Part shown: positions 44,103-51,919 of the stretch, in pieces
How the letters are laid out: each line of letters begins with the position of its first letter
Position numbering within the stretch: the first letter of the stretch is position 1
Source of the DNA: Actinoplanes auranticolor
GTDB lineage: Bacteria; Actinomycetota; Actinomycetes; Mycobacteriales; Micromonosporaceae
NCBI RefSeq assembly: GCF_018332655.1
Contig: NZ_BOQL01000030.1
Location: forward strand, 1-64,000
DNA length: 64,000 bases
Direction: 5' to 3'
Position numbers and translations under genes: made by a program
Notes under the pieces: model-generated
Told to the model about the DNA's origin: nothing
Database searches by the model: none
The model's input: the letters and a program-made list of their open reading frames with translations, nothing else

Positions 44103-44142
44103 CGCCGTGCGGGGCGGCGGGGGGCGGCCTAGGGTGATCGAC
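44103..44142 (+). promoter_or_regulatory. selC promoter, shared with fdhA
   Basis: TAGGGT at 44130-44135 lies 7 nt before the tRNA 5' end, with GTGCGG (44107-44112... as 44107-44112) in the -35 position. The block 44103-44135 matches 35861-35893 upstream of fdhA at 27 of 33 positions without gaps. Confidence 0.6.
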
Positions 44143-44235
44143 GGAGGCGTTCAGGTGGCTGGTGCCCCTCCCGGTCTTCAAAACCGGTGTGGCCCAGTAT
44201 CTGGGCCGGGCGGGTTCGATTCCCGTCCGCCTCCG
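44143..44235 (+). tRNA. selC: tRNA-Sec (UCA anticodon)
   Basis: 93 nt. Acceptor arms GGAGGCG and CGCCTCC pair over 7 bp, with a T-C mismatch at the eighth position that bacterial tRNA-Sec normally pairs; the discriminator is G. The anticodon stem CCGGT/ACCGG carries the loop CTTCAAA with anticodon TCA (44178-44180). A long variable arm (GGCCCAG/CTGGGCC) follows, then a T arm with GGTTCGATT. No CCA is encoded. It inserts selenocysteine at UGA together with SelB. Confidence 0.93.
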
Positions 44236-44285
44236 CTCCCCAGCATGAGTCAGGTCCGTACCGGCTTCCGGCCAGAAAATCATCT

Positions 44286-44343
44286 GAGATGAGAAAGTCT
44301 GAGCTAAGAAAGTCTTGCCTCGGACTTTCTCAGCTCGTACGGT
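44286..44343 (+). promoter_or_regulatory. MarR-type operator overlapping the MBL promoter
   Basis: GAGCTAAGAAAGTC (44301-44314) and GACTTTCTCAGCTC (44323-44336) form a 14-bp inverted repeat with one mismatch. A third direct copy TGAGAAAGTC is at 44290-44299. A -35 TTGCCT (44315-44320) in the loop is followed after 17 nt by TACGGT (44338-44343), 6 nt before the ATG. Confidence 0.65.
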
Positions 44344-44349
44344 CTCTTC

Positions 44350-45183
44350 ATGTCTCCTCTTCCTCGCGCTCATCCACCCGCGGCCATGGCCCTTCACCAC
44401 CTGCCTACCGGCACCTACGAGACCAGGGCGGCTCTCGCCGTCCGGGGCGGGTCGTTCCGCGACAAGCGCCAGTTCGCCGCCTCCGCGGTCCTGGTGCAGC
44501 ACCCGGACGGGGACCTGCTGATCGACGCCGGCTTCGGCGCCGACGTCGCCGCGCACATCAAGATGCTGCCCGCCTTCGTCCGCGCCCCCTACCAGGTGGG
44601 CCGGACGGTGCAGGAGCAACTCGACGCCGCCGGCTACAGCCGCGACCGGCTGTCGGGGGTGCTGCTCACCCATTCGCACTGGGATCACGCGAGCGGTCTC
44701 GACAGCCTGCGGGGCACGCCGCTCTGGATCAATGCCGACGAGCAGCGGTACGCCGCCAAGGACCCCGACGGCAAAGTGTTCCGCCTCGTCTCCCGGGGCT
44801 ACGACATCCGCGAGTACGCCTTCGCGGACGGGCCGTATCTCGATTTTCCGTCGAGCTACGACGTGCACGGCGACGGCTCGGTCGTCATCGTGCAGGCGGC
44901 CGGCCACACCGAGGGTTCGGTGATCGTCTTCGTGACCCTGCCCGCCGGCCCCCGGTACGCCTTCATCGGCGACCTGACCTGGCAGATCGACGGTATCCGC
45001 CGGCGGGCCGAACGGCCGTGGCTGATGAGCAGGCTCGCCGACAGCGACCCCGGCCAGGTGCGCCGGGACCTCGACCGCATGATCGCTCTCGACGGCCTGA
45101 TGCGGATCGTCCCCGCGCACGACCTCGGCTCCTACGACGGCATCCCGCTGCTGGTGCCCGAGGGCGCCGGTCGCTCCCGCTGA
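44350..45183 (+). CDS. Metallo-beta-lactamase-fold hydrolase
   Basis: 277 aa from ATG 44350, 6 nt after a TACGGT -10 box, so probably leaderless; an internal ATG at 44386 is the alternative. The metal motif is HSHWDH (residues 108-113), followed by a His in AGHTEGS and an Asp in FIGDLTW. The fold and the C-terminal HDLGSYDG are like lactonase-type MBL proteins (AHL lactonase/AttM-like). First gene of an apparent six-gene operon with marR, a CMD-fold gene, lgt, selA and selB. Confidence 0.85.
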   Translation: MSPLPRAHPPAAMALHHLPTGTYETRAALAVRGGSFRDKRQFAASAVLVQHPDGDLLIDAGFGADVAAHIKMLPAFVRAPYQVGRTVQEQLDAAGYSRDRLSGVLLTHSHWDHASGLDSLRGTPLWINADEQRYAAKDPDGKVFRLVSRGYDIREYAFADGPYLDFPSSYDVHGDGSVVIVQAAGHTEGSVIVFVTLPAGPRYAFIGDLTWQIDGIRRRAERPWLMSRLADSDPGQVRRDLDRMIALDGLMRIVPAHDLGSYDGIPLLVPEGAGRSR

Positions 45184-45200
45184 AGACGTACGGTGCTCGC

Positions 45201-45677
45201 ATGCAGAGCCCGCAACCGCCCGGGGACGTCGGCCCGCGTCCCACCATCGACTCCGAGATCACCTGGCTGCTGCACCGCGCGGCCCAGCGCATGCGCGCCG
45301 CGACCGGTGACACGGCCGAGAAGCACGGACTCACGCTGCGCGAATACATCGTGCTGAGCGCCCTGCACAAGAGCCCGGGTCTCACCCAGGGCGAACTCGG
45401 CAAGACCCTGGGACTCGACAAGACCACCCTGATGAGCCAGCTCGACCGGCTCGAGCGCAACGGCTTCGTCGTGCGGCACAACGATCCGCGTGACCGCCGG
45501 CTGCGCATCCCGGTGATCACCACCGACGGCGAGGCTCTGCGCAGCAAGGTCGCCGCCGCCTGCGACACCGTCGAGGCCTCGGCGCTGACCGGCCTCGACC
45601 CGGATGAGATCCAGAACCTGCGGCGGTTGCTCGTCGCCGTGATCGGCGACGTGGACGACCGCGGGTCCTGCCTATGA
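45201..45677 (+). CDS. MarR-family regulator
   Basis: 158 aa. Winged-helix core LTLREYIVLSALHKSPGLTQ, GELGKTLGLDKTTLMSQLDR and the wing GFVVRHNDPRDRRLRIPVIT. It starts 17 bp after the MBL gene; TACGGT 6 nt before the ATG could also give it its own start. It probably represses the MBL promoter through the inverted repeat at 44301-44336 and is thus autoregulated. The signal is unknown. Confidence 0.88.
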   Translation: MQSPQPPGDVGPRPTIDSEITWLLHRAAQRMRAATGDTAEKHGLTLREYIVLSALHKSPGLTQGELGKTLGLDKTTLMSQLDRLERNGFVVRHNDPRDRRLRIPVITTDGEALRSKVAAACDTVEASALTGLDPDEIQNLRRLLVAVIGDVDDRGSCL

Positions 45678-45694
45678 CCCCACCAGGAGTGAAG

Positions 45695-46090
45695 ATGGCC
45701 GTCCCCCCGCACGACCTGAGTGACCGCGCCGCCGCCGGCCGGGAGATCTACGCCCGCAACTTCGGGGTGTCCCCGGCGGAGGTGGAACGGCTCATGACCC
45801 GGCACGCCGGCGCGGTCTTCACCCGGGAGGCGTACGAAGCCGCCGGCGGCCCGGGCTGGCAGAGTCCCGCCCTGACCGACCGGGACCGGAGCATCGCCGT
45901 GATCGCCGTGCTCGTGGCCCAGAACGTCACCGGCCAGCGGCTGTCGACCTACCTGTCGCTGGCCCGCCGCAACGGTCTCGACCTCGAAGGGCTCACCGCG
46001 CTGATGGTGCTGCTGGGCTCGTACGTCGGCCAGCCGTACGCCTCGCTGGGGATGGAAGCGGTGCAGCGCTCGGCCGACGCGGAGCAGTGA
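45695..46090 (+). CDS. Carboxymuconolactone decarboxylase-fold protein
   Basis: 131 aa. The start at 45695 has AGGAG 5 nt upstream and is preferred over an ATG at 45674 that overlaps the marR stop. The AhpD/CMD-type helical fold is suggested by SPALTDRDRSIAVIAVLVAQ followed by GLTALMVLLGSYVGQPYASL. The CxxC peroxidase pair of AhpD is absent, so it is more like the 4-carboxymuconolactone decarboxylase subfamily. It ends 1 bp before the lgt start. Confidence 0.75.
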   Translation: MAVPPHDLSDRAAAGREIYARNFGVSPAEVERLMTRHAGAVFTREAYEAAGGPGWQSPALTDRDRSIAVIAVLVAQNVTGQRLSTYLSLARRNGLDLEGLTALMVLLGSYVGQPYASLGMEAVQRSADAEQ

Positions 46091-46091
46091 C

Positions 46092-46949
46092 GTGGTCCTC
46101 GCCGCCGTTCCCAGTCCGGTCACCTCGGTATGGCACCTGGGCCCGCTACCCGTCCGGGCCTACGCCCTCTGCATCCTCGCGGGCATCGCCGTCGCGACCC
46201 TCATCATGGAAAGACGACTGCGGGCGCGCGGTGTGGCGGCCGGGACCTCCCTCGACATCGCCGTCTGGGCGGTGCCGTTCGGCATCCTCGGTGCCCGGAT
46301 CTACCACCTGATCAGCTCGCCGCAGGACTACTTCGGTGCCGGCGGTGACCCGCTGCGCGCTCTCGCCATCTGGGAAGGTGGGCTCAGCATCTGGGGCGGC
46401 CTCGCCGGGGGCGCGCTCGGCGCCTGGATCGCCGTGCGGCGCCGCGGCCTGCCGCTGAGTGTCGCCGCCGACGCCCTCGCTCCCGGACTTCCGGTCGGGC
46501 AGGCGATCGGGCGGCTGGGAAACTGGTTCAACAACGAGGTGTACGGCCGGCTCACCACGGTGCCGTGGGGGCTGGAAGTGCACGACATGCGGACCGGACA
46601 GCTGCTGCCCGGGCTCTATCACCCCACTTTCGCGTACGAGGCGCTCTGGAATCTGGGCGTTGCCCTGCTGGTCTGGGGCGCCGACCACAGGTTCGCCTTC
46701 CGGCGGGGACGGGCCTTCGCCCTCGCCGTGATGGGATACACCGCCGGCCGGGTGTGGATCGAGACGCTCCGCATCGACGAGGCCACCACCTTCTTCGGAG
46801 TACGGCTCAACGTGTTCACCGCGGTCCTGGTGTTCCTGGGCGCGACGCTCTACTTCCTCACGACCCGGCCCGAAGCCCGGCAGCCAGATCGTGCGGCGGC
46901 GCAGTACGGTGGATCAGCGGCAGGCGACGGAGGAGGCTCGGGTGGCTGA
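46092..46949 (+). CDS. lgt: Prolipoprotein diacylglyceryl transferase
   Basis: 285 aa, GTG start right after the upstream stop. About seven membrane helices with the Lgt signature GRLGNWFNNEVYG (near residue 140) and the conserved LYHPTFAYEALWN and RIDEATTFFGVRLN regions. It attaches diacylglycerol to prolipoprotein Cys at the membrane. It may be an additional copy. Its end overlaps the selA start by 8 bp, so translation of the two is probably coupled. Confidence 0.9.
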   Translation: MVLAAVPSPVTSVWHLGPLPVRAYALCILAGIAVATLIMERRLRARGVAAGTSLDIAVWAVPFGILGARIYHLISSPQDYFGAGGDPLRALAIWEGGLSIWGGLAGGALGAWIAVRRRGLPLSVAADALAPGLPVGQAIGRLGNWFNNEVYGRLTTVPWGLEVHDMRTGQLLPGLYHPTFAYEALWNLGVALLVWGADHRFAFRRGRAFALAVMGYTAGRVWIETLRIDEATTFFGVRLNVFTAVLVFLGATLYFLTTRPEARQPDRAAAQYGGSAAGDGGGSGG

Positions 46950-48309
46950 GGCCACGGTTGACCGGCGCAGGCTCGTCCCGCGTACCGATGTGGTCCTGGC
47001 CGATCCGCGGCTCGTGGCCGCCGCCGACCGGCTCGGCCGGGCGCCCGTCAAGGCCGCCGTCCTCGCCGCCCAGCAGCGCGCCCGCGCCGGTGAGCTCGAC
47101 CCCGCCGACGTGGCCGCCGCGGCCTTCGCGGCACTGCCGGACACGGCCGGCGGCCTGCGGACCGTCCTCAACGCCACCGGCGTCATCCTGCACACCAACC
47201 TGGGCCGGGCCGCGCTGTCCCCGGCGGCGCTGGCCGCCGTCGCCGCCGCCGGCGCGCACACCGACGTCGAGCTCGACCTGGGCACCGGCCGCCGGGCCCG
47301 CCGGGGGCGCACCGCCCTGGCCGCGCTGGCCGCCGCCGTTCCCGCCGCCGGGGACGTGCATGTGGTCAACAACGGCGCTGCCGCGCTTGTGCTCACCGCC
47401 ACCGCTCTGGCCGCCGGGCAGGAGATCGTGGTCAGCCGGGGTGAGCTCGTCGAGATCGGGGACGGGTTCCGGCTGCCCGATCTGCTGGAGTCCACCGGTG
47501 CCCGGCTGCGGGAGGTCGGCACCACCAACCGCACCGCGCTGGCCGACTACGCCGCCGCCGTGGGCCCGCGGACCGGCTTCATCCTCAAGGTGCATCCCTC
47601 CAACTTCGTCGTCCGGGGGTTCACGAAGGCCGTCGAGGTCGGCGAGCTGACCGGGCTGGGCGCGCCGGTCGTCGCGGACATCGGGTCCGGGCTGCTCGCG
47701 CCCGATCCGCTGCTGCCGGACGAGCCCGATGCCGCCACCACCCTGCGGGCGGGCGCGGATCTGGTGATCGCCAGCGGGGACAAGCTGCTCGGCGGCCCGC
47801 AGGCCGGGCTGCTGCTGGGCACCTCGGCACTGATCGAGCGGCTGCGCCGGCATCCGCTGGCCCGGGCGTTGCGGGTCGACAAGCTCACGCTCGCCGCGTT
47901 GCAGGCCACCCTGACCGGGCCCACGACCCCCACCTGGCAGGCGCTGCGCTACGACCTCGACGCGCTGCGGGCCCGCACCGAGCGGGTGCGGGATCAGCTG
48001 GACGGGGTCGAGCTGGTGGAGTCGGTCGCGGTCGTCGGTGGCGGCGGGGCGCCCGAGCTGGAGCTCGCGTCGTGGGCGCTGTCGCTGCCCGAGCGGTACG
48101 CCGCACCGCTGCGGCTCGGTGCCACCCCGGTGGTCGGCCGGGTCGAGCGGGGACGTCTCCGGCTGGACCTGCGCTGCGTTCCCGTGGAGCGCGACCCCGA
48201 TCTGATCACCGCCATCCGGGCCGCGCTCGGGTCCGCCGCCCGCGCGCCGGAGAAGGCCGCGGCCGTCGCGCCGCGTGAAGCAGCGGTCCGGCCCACCGGG
48301 GATCGCTGA
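46942..48309 (+). CDS. selA: L-seryl-tRNA(Sec) selenium transferase
   Basis: 455 aa from GTG 46942, with GGAGGAGG 5 nt upstream; it overlaps the end of lgt. PLP enzyme: the Lys281 Schiff-base motif is ASGDKLLGGPQAGLLLG. Conserved INATGVILHTNLGRA-like region (as LNATGVILHTNLGRAALS) and GTTNRTALADY. It converts Ser-tRNA(Sec) to Sec-tRNA(Sec) using selenophosphate from SelD. The stop and the selB start overlap (TGATG). Confidence 0.93.
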   Translation: MAEATVDRRRLVPRTDVVLADPRLVAAADRLGRAPVKAAVLAAQQRARAGELDPADVAAAAFAALPDTAGGLRTVLNATGVILHTNLGRAALSPAALAAVAAAGAHTDVELDLGTGRRARRGRTALAALAAAVPAAGDVHVVNNGAAALVLTATALAAGQEIVVSRGELVEIGDGFRLPDLLESTGARLREVGTTNRTALADYAAAVGPRTGFILKVHPSNFVVRGFTKAVEVGELTGLGAPVVADIGSGLLAPDPLLPDEPDAATTLRAGADLVIASGDKLLGGPQAGLLLGTSALIERLRRHPLARALRVDKLTLAALQATLTGPTTPTWQALRYDLDALRARTERVRDQLDGVELVESVAVVGGGGAPELELASWALSLPERYAAPLRLGATPVVGRVERGRLRLDLRCVPVERDPDLITAIRAALGSAARAPEKAAAVAPREAAVRPTGDR

Positions 48310-50063
48310 TGCACGTGCTCGCCACCGCCGGGCACGTCGACCACGGCAAGTCCACGCTGGTCCGCGCCCTCACCGGGATGGAGCCGGACCGCTGGGCCGA
48401 GGAACGCCGCCGCGGGATGACCATCGACCTCGGGTTCGCCTGGACGTCCCTGCCCTCCGGCGCCACCGTCGCCTTCGTCGACGTGCCCGGGCACGAGCGG
48501 TTCGTCGGCAACATGCTCGCCGGGGTGGGGCCCGTGCCCGCCGCGGTCGTGGTCGTCGCCGCGGACGAGGGCTGGCGGGCGCAGTCGGCCGAGCATCTGG
48601 CCGCGCTCGACGCTCTCGACGTACGGCACGGGCTGCTCGTCGTCACCCGCAGCGATCTCGCCGATCCCGGGCCCGCCCTCGGCCAGGCCGGCGCCGAGAT
48701 CGCCGCGACCTCGCTCGGCACCGTCGAGGCGGTCGCGGTCAGCGGGGCCACCGGCGCCGGGCTCGACGAGTTGCGGGCCGCGCTGGACCGGCTCGTCACG
48801 CGGCTGCCCGCGCCCGACCCGGCCGCTGCCGTGCGGCTGTGGATCGACCGTTCGTTCACCGTCAAGGGCGCGGGCACCGTCGTCACCGGCACGCTCGGCG
48901 CCGGTGAGCTACGGGTCGGCGACGAGCTGGAGCTGACCGGCGTTTCCCGGCCGGTGCGGGTGCGCGGGCTGCAGAGCCTCGGTGCGACCGCCGAGCGGGT
49001 CGGTGCGGTGGCGCGGGTGGCGATCAACCTGCGCGGCGTCGACAAGGAGACGGTCGGCCGCGGCCAGGCGCTGCTCACCCCCGGCCGGTTCCGGCTCACC
49101 GAGCTGATCGACGTACGGGTGCACGGTGACCCCGTGGCCGACCTGCCCGCCACCGTCACGCTGCACGCCGGTTCCGCCGCCGTGTCCGCCCGCGTCCGTC
49201 CGCTGGGCGCCGACACCGCCCGGCTGCGGCTGCACACTCCGCTCCCGCTGCGGATCGGCGACCGGGCCCTGCTGCGCGATCCCGGCCGGCACCACGTGGC
49301 GGGGGGAGTGACCGTGCTCGACGTCGTACCCCCGGGTCTGTCCCGGCGCGGCGCGGCCGCGGCCCGGGCCGCCGCGCTGGCCGGCCTGTCGGGTGAGTCC
49401 GACCTGGCCGGGGAGCTGCACCGGCGTCTTCTGGTACGCCGTGACGACCTGCTCCGGATGGGCGTCACCGACCCCGGGGAGCCGGTGGCGGGCGACTGGC
49501 TGGCCGACCCGGCGCACTGGGCCGGGCTGGGCGAGCGGCTGGTCGCGGAGGTGGCCCGGCACGCCGCCGAGCATCCGCTGGAGCCCGGCGCTCCCGTCGA
49601 GGCCCTGCGGCACCGGCTCGGCCTGCCGGACCGGGCACTGGTCGAGGCGCTCGTGCGACCGCCGCTGGTCACCCGGCGCGGGCGGGTCTCGACCGGCGGC
49701 AGCGACGTGCCGGCCGAGCTGGTCACGGCGGTGGACCGGGCTTTCGACGGGCTGGGCGACCGGCCGTTCGCGGCGCCGGACGCGTACCGGTTGAGTGAGC
49801 TCGGGCTCGGCGCCCGGCAGCTCGGCGCGGCCGTGCGCGCCGGTCTGGTGGTGCAGCTGGCCGGCAACGTGATCCTGCGCGCCGACGCGCCGCGGCGGGC
49901 GGCGCAGGTGCTGGCCGGGCTGCCCGGCCCGTTCACCGTCAGCGAGGCCCGGCGGGCTCTGGACACGAGCCGCCGGGTCGCCGTACCGCTGCTGGAGCTC
50001 TTCGACAGCACCGGCGTCACCCGGCACCTGCCGGACGACCGCCGCGTCGTCGAGCCCGGCTGA
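48309..50063 (+). CDS. selB: Selenocysteine-specific elongation factor
   Basis: 584 aa. GTPase domain: G1 AGHVDHGKST, G3 DVPGHERF, and at the G4 position TRSD (residues 113-116) instead of the usual TKxD/NKxD. EF-Tu-like beta-barrel domains follow (VKGAGTVVTGTLGAGELRVG and on). The C-terminal half contains winged-helix modules that bind SECIS mRNA. It is shorter than E. coli SelB (614 aa) but complete. It carries Sec-tRNA to the SECIS in fdhA. Last gene of the apparent operon. Confidence 0.93.
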   Translation: MHVLATAGHVDHGKSTLVRALTGMEPDRWAEERRRGMTIDLGFAWTSLPSGATVAFVDVPGHERFVGNMLAGVGPVPAAVVVVAADEGWRAQSAEHLAALDALDVRHGLLVVTRSDLADPGPALGQAGAEIAATSLGTVEAVAVSGATGAGLDELRAALDRLVTRLPAPDPAAAVRLWIDRSFTVKGAGTVVTGTLGAGELRVGDELELTGVSRPVRVRGLQSLGATAERVGAVARVAINLRGVDKETVGRGQALLTPGRFRLTELIDVRVHGDPVADLPATVTLHAGSAAVSARVRPLGADTARLRLHTPLPLRIGDRALLRDPGRHHVAGGVTVLDVVPPGLSRRGAAAARAAALAGLSGESDLAGELHRRLLVRRDDLLRMGVTDPGEPVAGDWLADPAHWAGLGERLVAEVARHAAEHPLEPGAPVEALRHRLGLPDRALVEALVRPPLVTRRGRVSTGGSDVPAELVTAVDRAFDGLGDRPFAAPDAYRLSELGLGARQLGAAVRAGLVVQLAGNVILRADAPRRAAQVLAGLPGPFTVSEARRALDTSRRVAVPLLELFDSTGVTRHLPDDRRVVEPG

Positions 50064-50067
50064 ACTA

Positions 50068-50298
50068 CTACTCCGGCCGGACGGCCGCCGTGTCACCCGC
50101 GACCGCGTCGACGTCGTATCCCGCGCGGCGCACCTCCGCGTCGTTCGCGTCCGCCTCGGGGTCGTCGTCGGCCCCGAAGTCGACGCCGTCGTCCGGGCCG
50201 CCGGTGAGGTTCTCACCCGGCGGGCGCATCGAGGCCGCGTGGGCCGGCGTACCGTCGGGCTCGTCAGTGTCGTTGCGGTCAGTCACATGATCGGTCAT
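50068..50298 (-). CDS. Small acidic disordered protein
   Basis: 76 aa from ATG 50298 (alternative GTG at 50322). Very acidic (DDGVDFGADDDPEADANDAE), no hydrophobic core, ends in VAGDTAAVRPE. No recognised family. It is convergent with selB (4 bp apart). Similar in character to the proteins at 31.2 and 53.7 kb. Confidence 0.5.
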   Translation of the reverse strand: MTDHVTDRNDTDEPDGTPAHAASMRPPGENLTGGPDDGVDFGADDDPEADANDAEVRRAGYDVDAVAGDTAAVRPE

Positions 50299-50379
50299 GC
50301 CTGCGGCGTTCCCGCCGGCCACCGGGTCAAACCCGGGCTCATTTACCGAACTTGCATGGGTTTTCCGCCGCGGGTGGGC

Positions 50380-51771
50380 TCAGACGACGAGCAGGCCCAG
50401 CCGCGATCCGGAGTGCCGCAGGGCGGACATGGCCAGGCCCAGCGGGAGCCGGCCCGGGACGCCGCTGGACTCGTGCCGGGCGCGCAGCACCGACGACGCG
50501 TGACTGGTCGGCAGCGGCAGCAACGGGTACCGGCCGAGCGCCTGGCGGTTGAGGTGCGTGCGGTGCTGCCCGAAGTGGGCGACGGCCCGCCACTGCGCGG
50601 CGGCGGCATGCACGTCGCAGACGGTGCCCGGCGGCTCGGGCAGGATGGTCACGGCGGCGAAGCCGCCACTGCCGGCCAGCCACCATTCGACACCGTCGAC
50701 CGCGGTCCGGGCCGACGACTCGCACCAGTACGGCACCAGCCCCGACCGCAGCACCCGCCACGGATCAATGAGCCGCCCGGTCTCCACCACACACTCGTCC
50801 CCGCCGCGCCCCGACGCGCGCAGCCACTCCCGGTACAGGTCGGCCACGCAGGCGCTGAGCGCCTCCGGCCCGGGATACAGCACCCGGTGCACCGAGGTGC
50901 CCAGGCTCCCCGCCAGCCGCCGCAGGTCACGGTCCAGCTCCGGCTCGCCCGCAGTCTCGGCGTACCGCGGCGCCGTGTCCAGGTACGGCGTCGACCACCG
51001 GTCGCCGCCCACGCTCTCCATCAGCCGCCGGAACGACGGGTTCTCCATCGTCTGGTCCTCGTGCGGCATCCCGCCGGCCGGCCGGCCCAGCTGGAAACTG
51101 TGCCGGTCGGTCAGCTCCAGCACCGGCCAGGTGCGGGTATCCCGCAGCAGCAGGGCGGCGCCACCGGGCTCCACGCCGGACCCCAGGAAATCCCGGTACG
51201 CCACCGGCAGCCGCTGCCACCGCACATGCAGGGTCACCGTCGACCCGCACAGCTGTCCCCGTCCCAGCGGGTCGTGCACCTGGCGTACGGTCACGCCCGG
51301 ATCGGCCGCCAGGATCAGGTCGGCGAGCTTCGCGCCCCACTCCATCGCGCCGGTCCAGTCCCCGGCGTTGCCGTCCGGCCACGGCACCGTCACGGTGAAG
51401 CTGGTCGGCAACCAGGGCGCGCCCAGGGCCGCGGCCAGATGGGCCGCGCCCCCGTGCGCCGATCCGAGCACCACCGCGGGGTATGGCCCCGCCGGGTAGT
51501 GCCCGGTGATCCACGAGGCGACGTCACCGGCATCCAACCGGTCGACCAGCTCCAGCGGTACGGCCTCGGTGGAGTCCTCGTACGCCAGCGCCGGCCCCCG
51601 CAGCTCCGCCGGCAGACCGCCGCGCCGGCCCAGCACCGGCACCCGGTCCAGGTCGTCACAGCCGCGCTGGTGCAGCGCCCGGGAAACCGCCTCCAGCAGC
51701 GGCCGCTCGGGACCGTCGGGGGCGACGACGCGGGCGGCGGCCAGCGCGGATGTCGCCGGTGAGTCCGTCAC
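50380..51771 (-). CDS. Large protein of unknown function
   Basis: 463 aa, GTG start with AAGGAG 7-8 nt upstream. The sequence is Trp- and Pro-rich and soluble. The first 130 residues contain YPAVVLGSAHGGAAHLAAAL, resembling an alpha/beta-hydrolase nucleophile elbow in shape but with Ala in place of the Gly-x-Ser-x-Gly spacing, so I do not claim activity. A central block (SFQLGRPAGGMPHEDQTMEN) is followed by helices with ALSACVADLYREWLRASGRG. I do not recognise the family. The gene is monocistronic or in the same direction as hflX further upstream. Confidence 0.6.
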   Translation of the reverse strand: MTDSPATSALAAARVVAPDGPERPLLEAVSRALHQRGCDDLDRVPVLGRRGGLPAELRGPALAYEDSTEAVPLELVDRLDAGDVASWITGHYPAGPYPAVVLGSAHGGAAHLAAALGAPWLPTSFTVTVPWPDGNAGDWTGAMEWGAKLADLILAADPGVTVRQVHDPLGRGQLCGSTVTLHVRWQRLPVAYRDFLGSGVEPGGAALLLRDTRTWPVLELTDRHSFQLGRPAGGMPHEDQTMENPSFRRLMESVGGDRWSTPYLDTAPRYAETAGEPELDRDLRRLAGSLGTSVHRVLYPGPEALSACVADLYREWLRASGRGGDECVVETGRLIDPWRVLRSGLVPYWCESSARTAVDGVEWWLAGSGGFAAVTILPEPPGTVCDVHAAAAQWRAVAHFGQHRTHLNRQALGRYPLLPLPTSHASSVLRARHESSGVPGRLPLGLAMSALRHSGSRLGLLVV

Positions 51772-51870
51772 GGCGAGGCTCCTTCAGATGGGGGCGGAGG
51801 GGCGGCGGGCACGGGAGCGTCCACCGCCCGGCGTCGATACCTGCCGCACGCGGCCGGATACCCTGGCTGC

Positions 51871-51919
51871 CCCGGTTCATTCGGCCACCCCGATTCATTC
51901 GCCCGGCCGGGGTCATTCG
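51871..51919. repeat. 18-bp tandem repeats over the hflX stop codon
   Basis: TCATTCG recurs at 51877, 51895 and 51913, exactly 18 bp apart, with similar flanks (CCGGTTCATTCG, CCGATTCATTCG, CGGGGTCATTCG). The third copy contains the hflX stop codon (51913-51915, minus strand). Confidence 0.75.
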
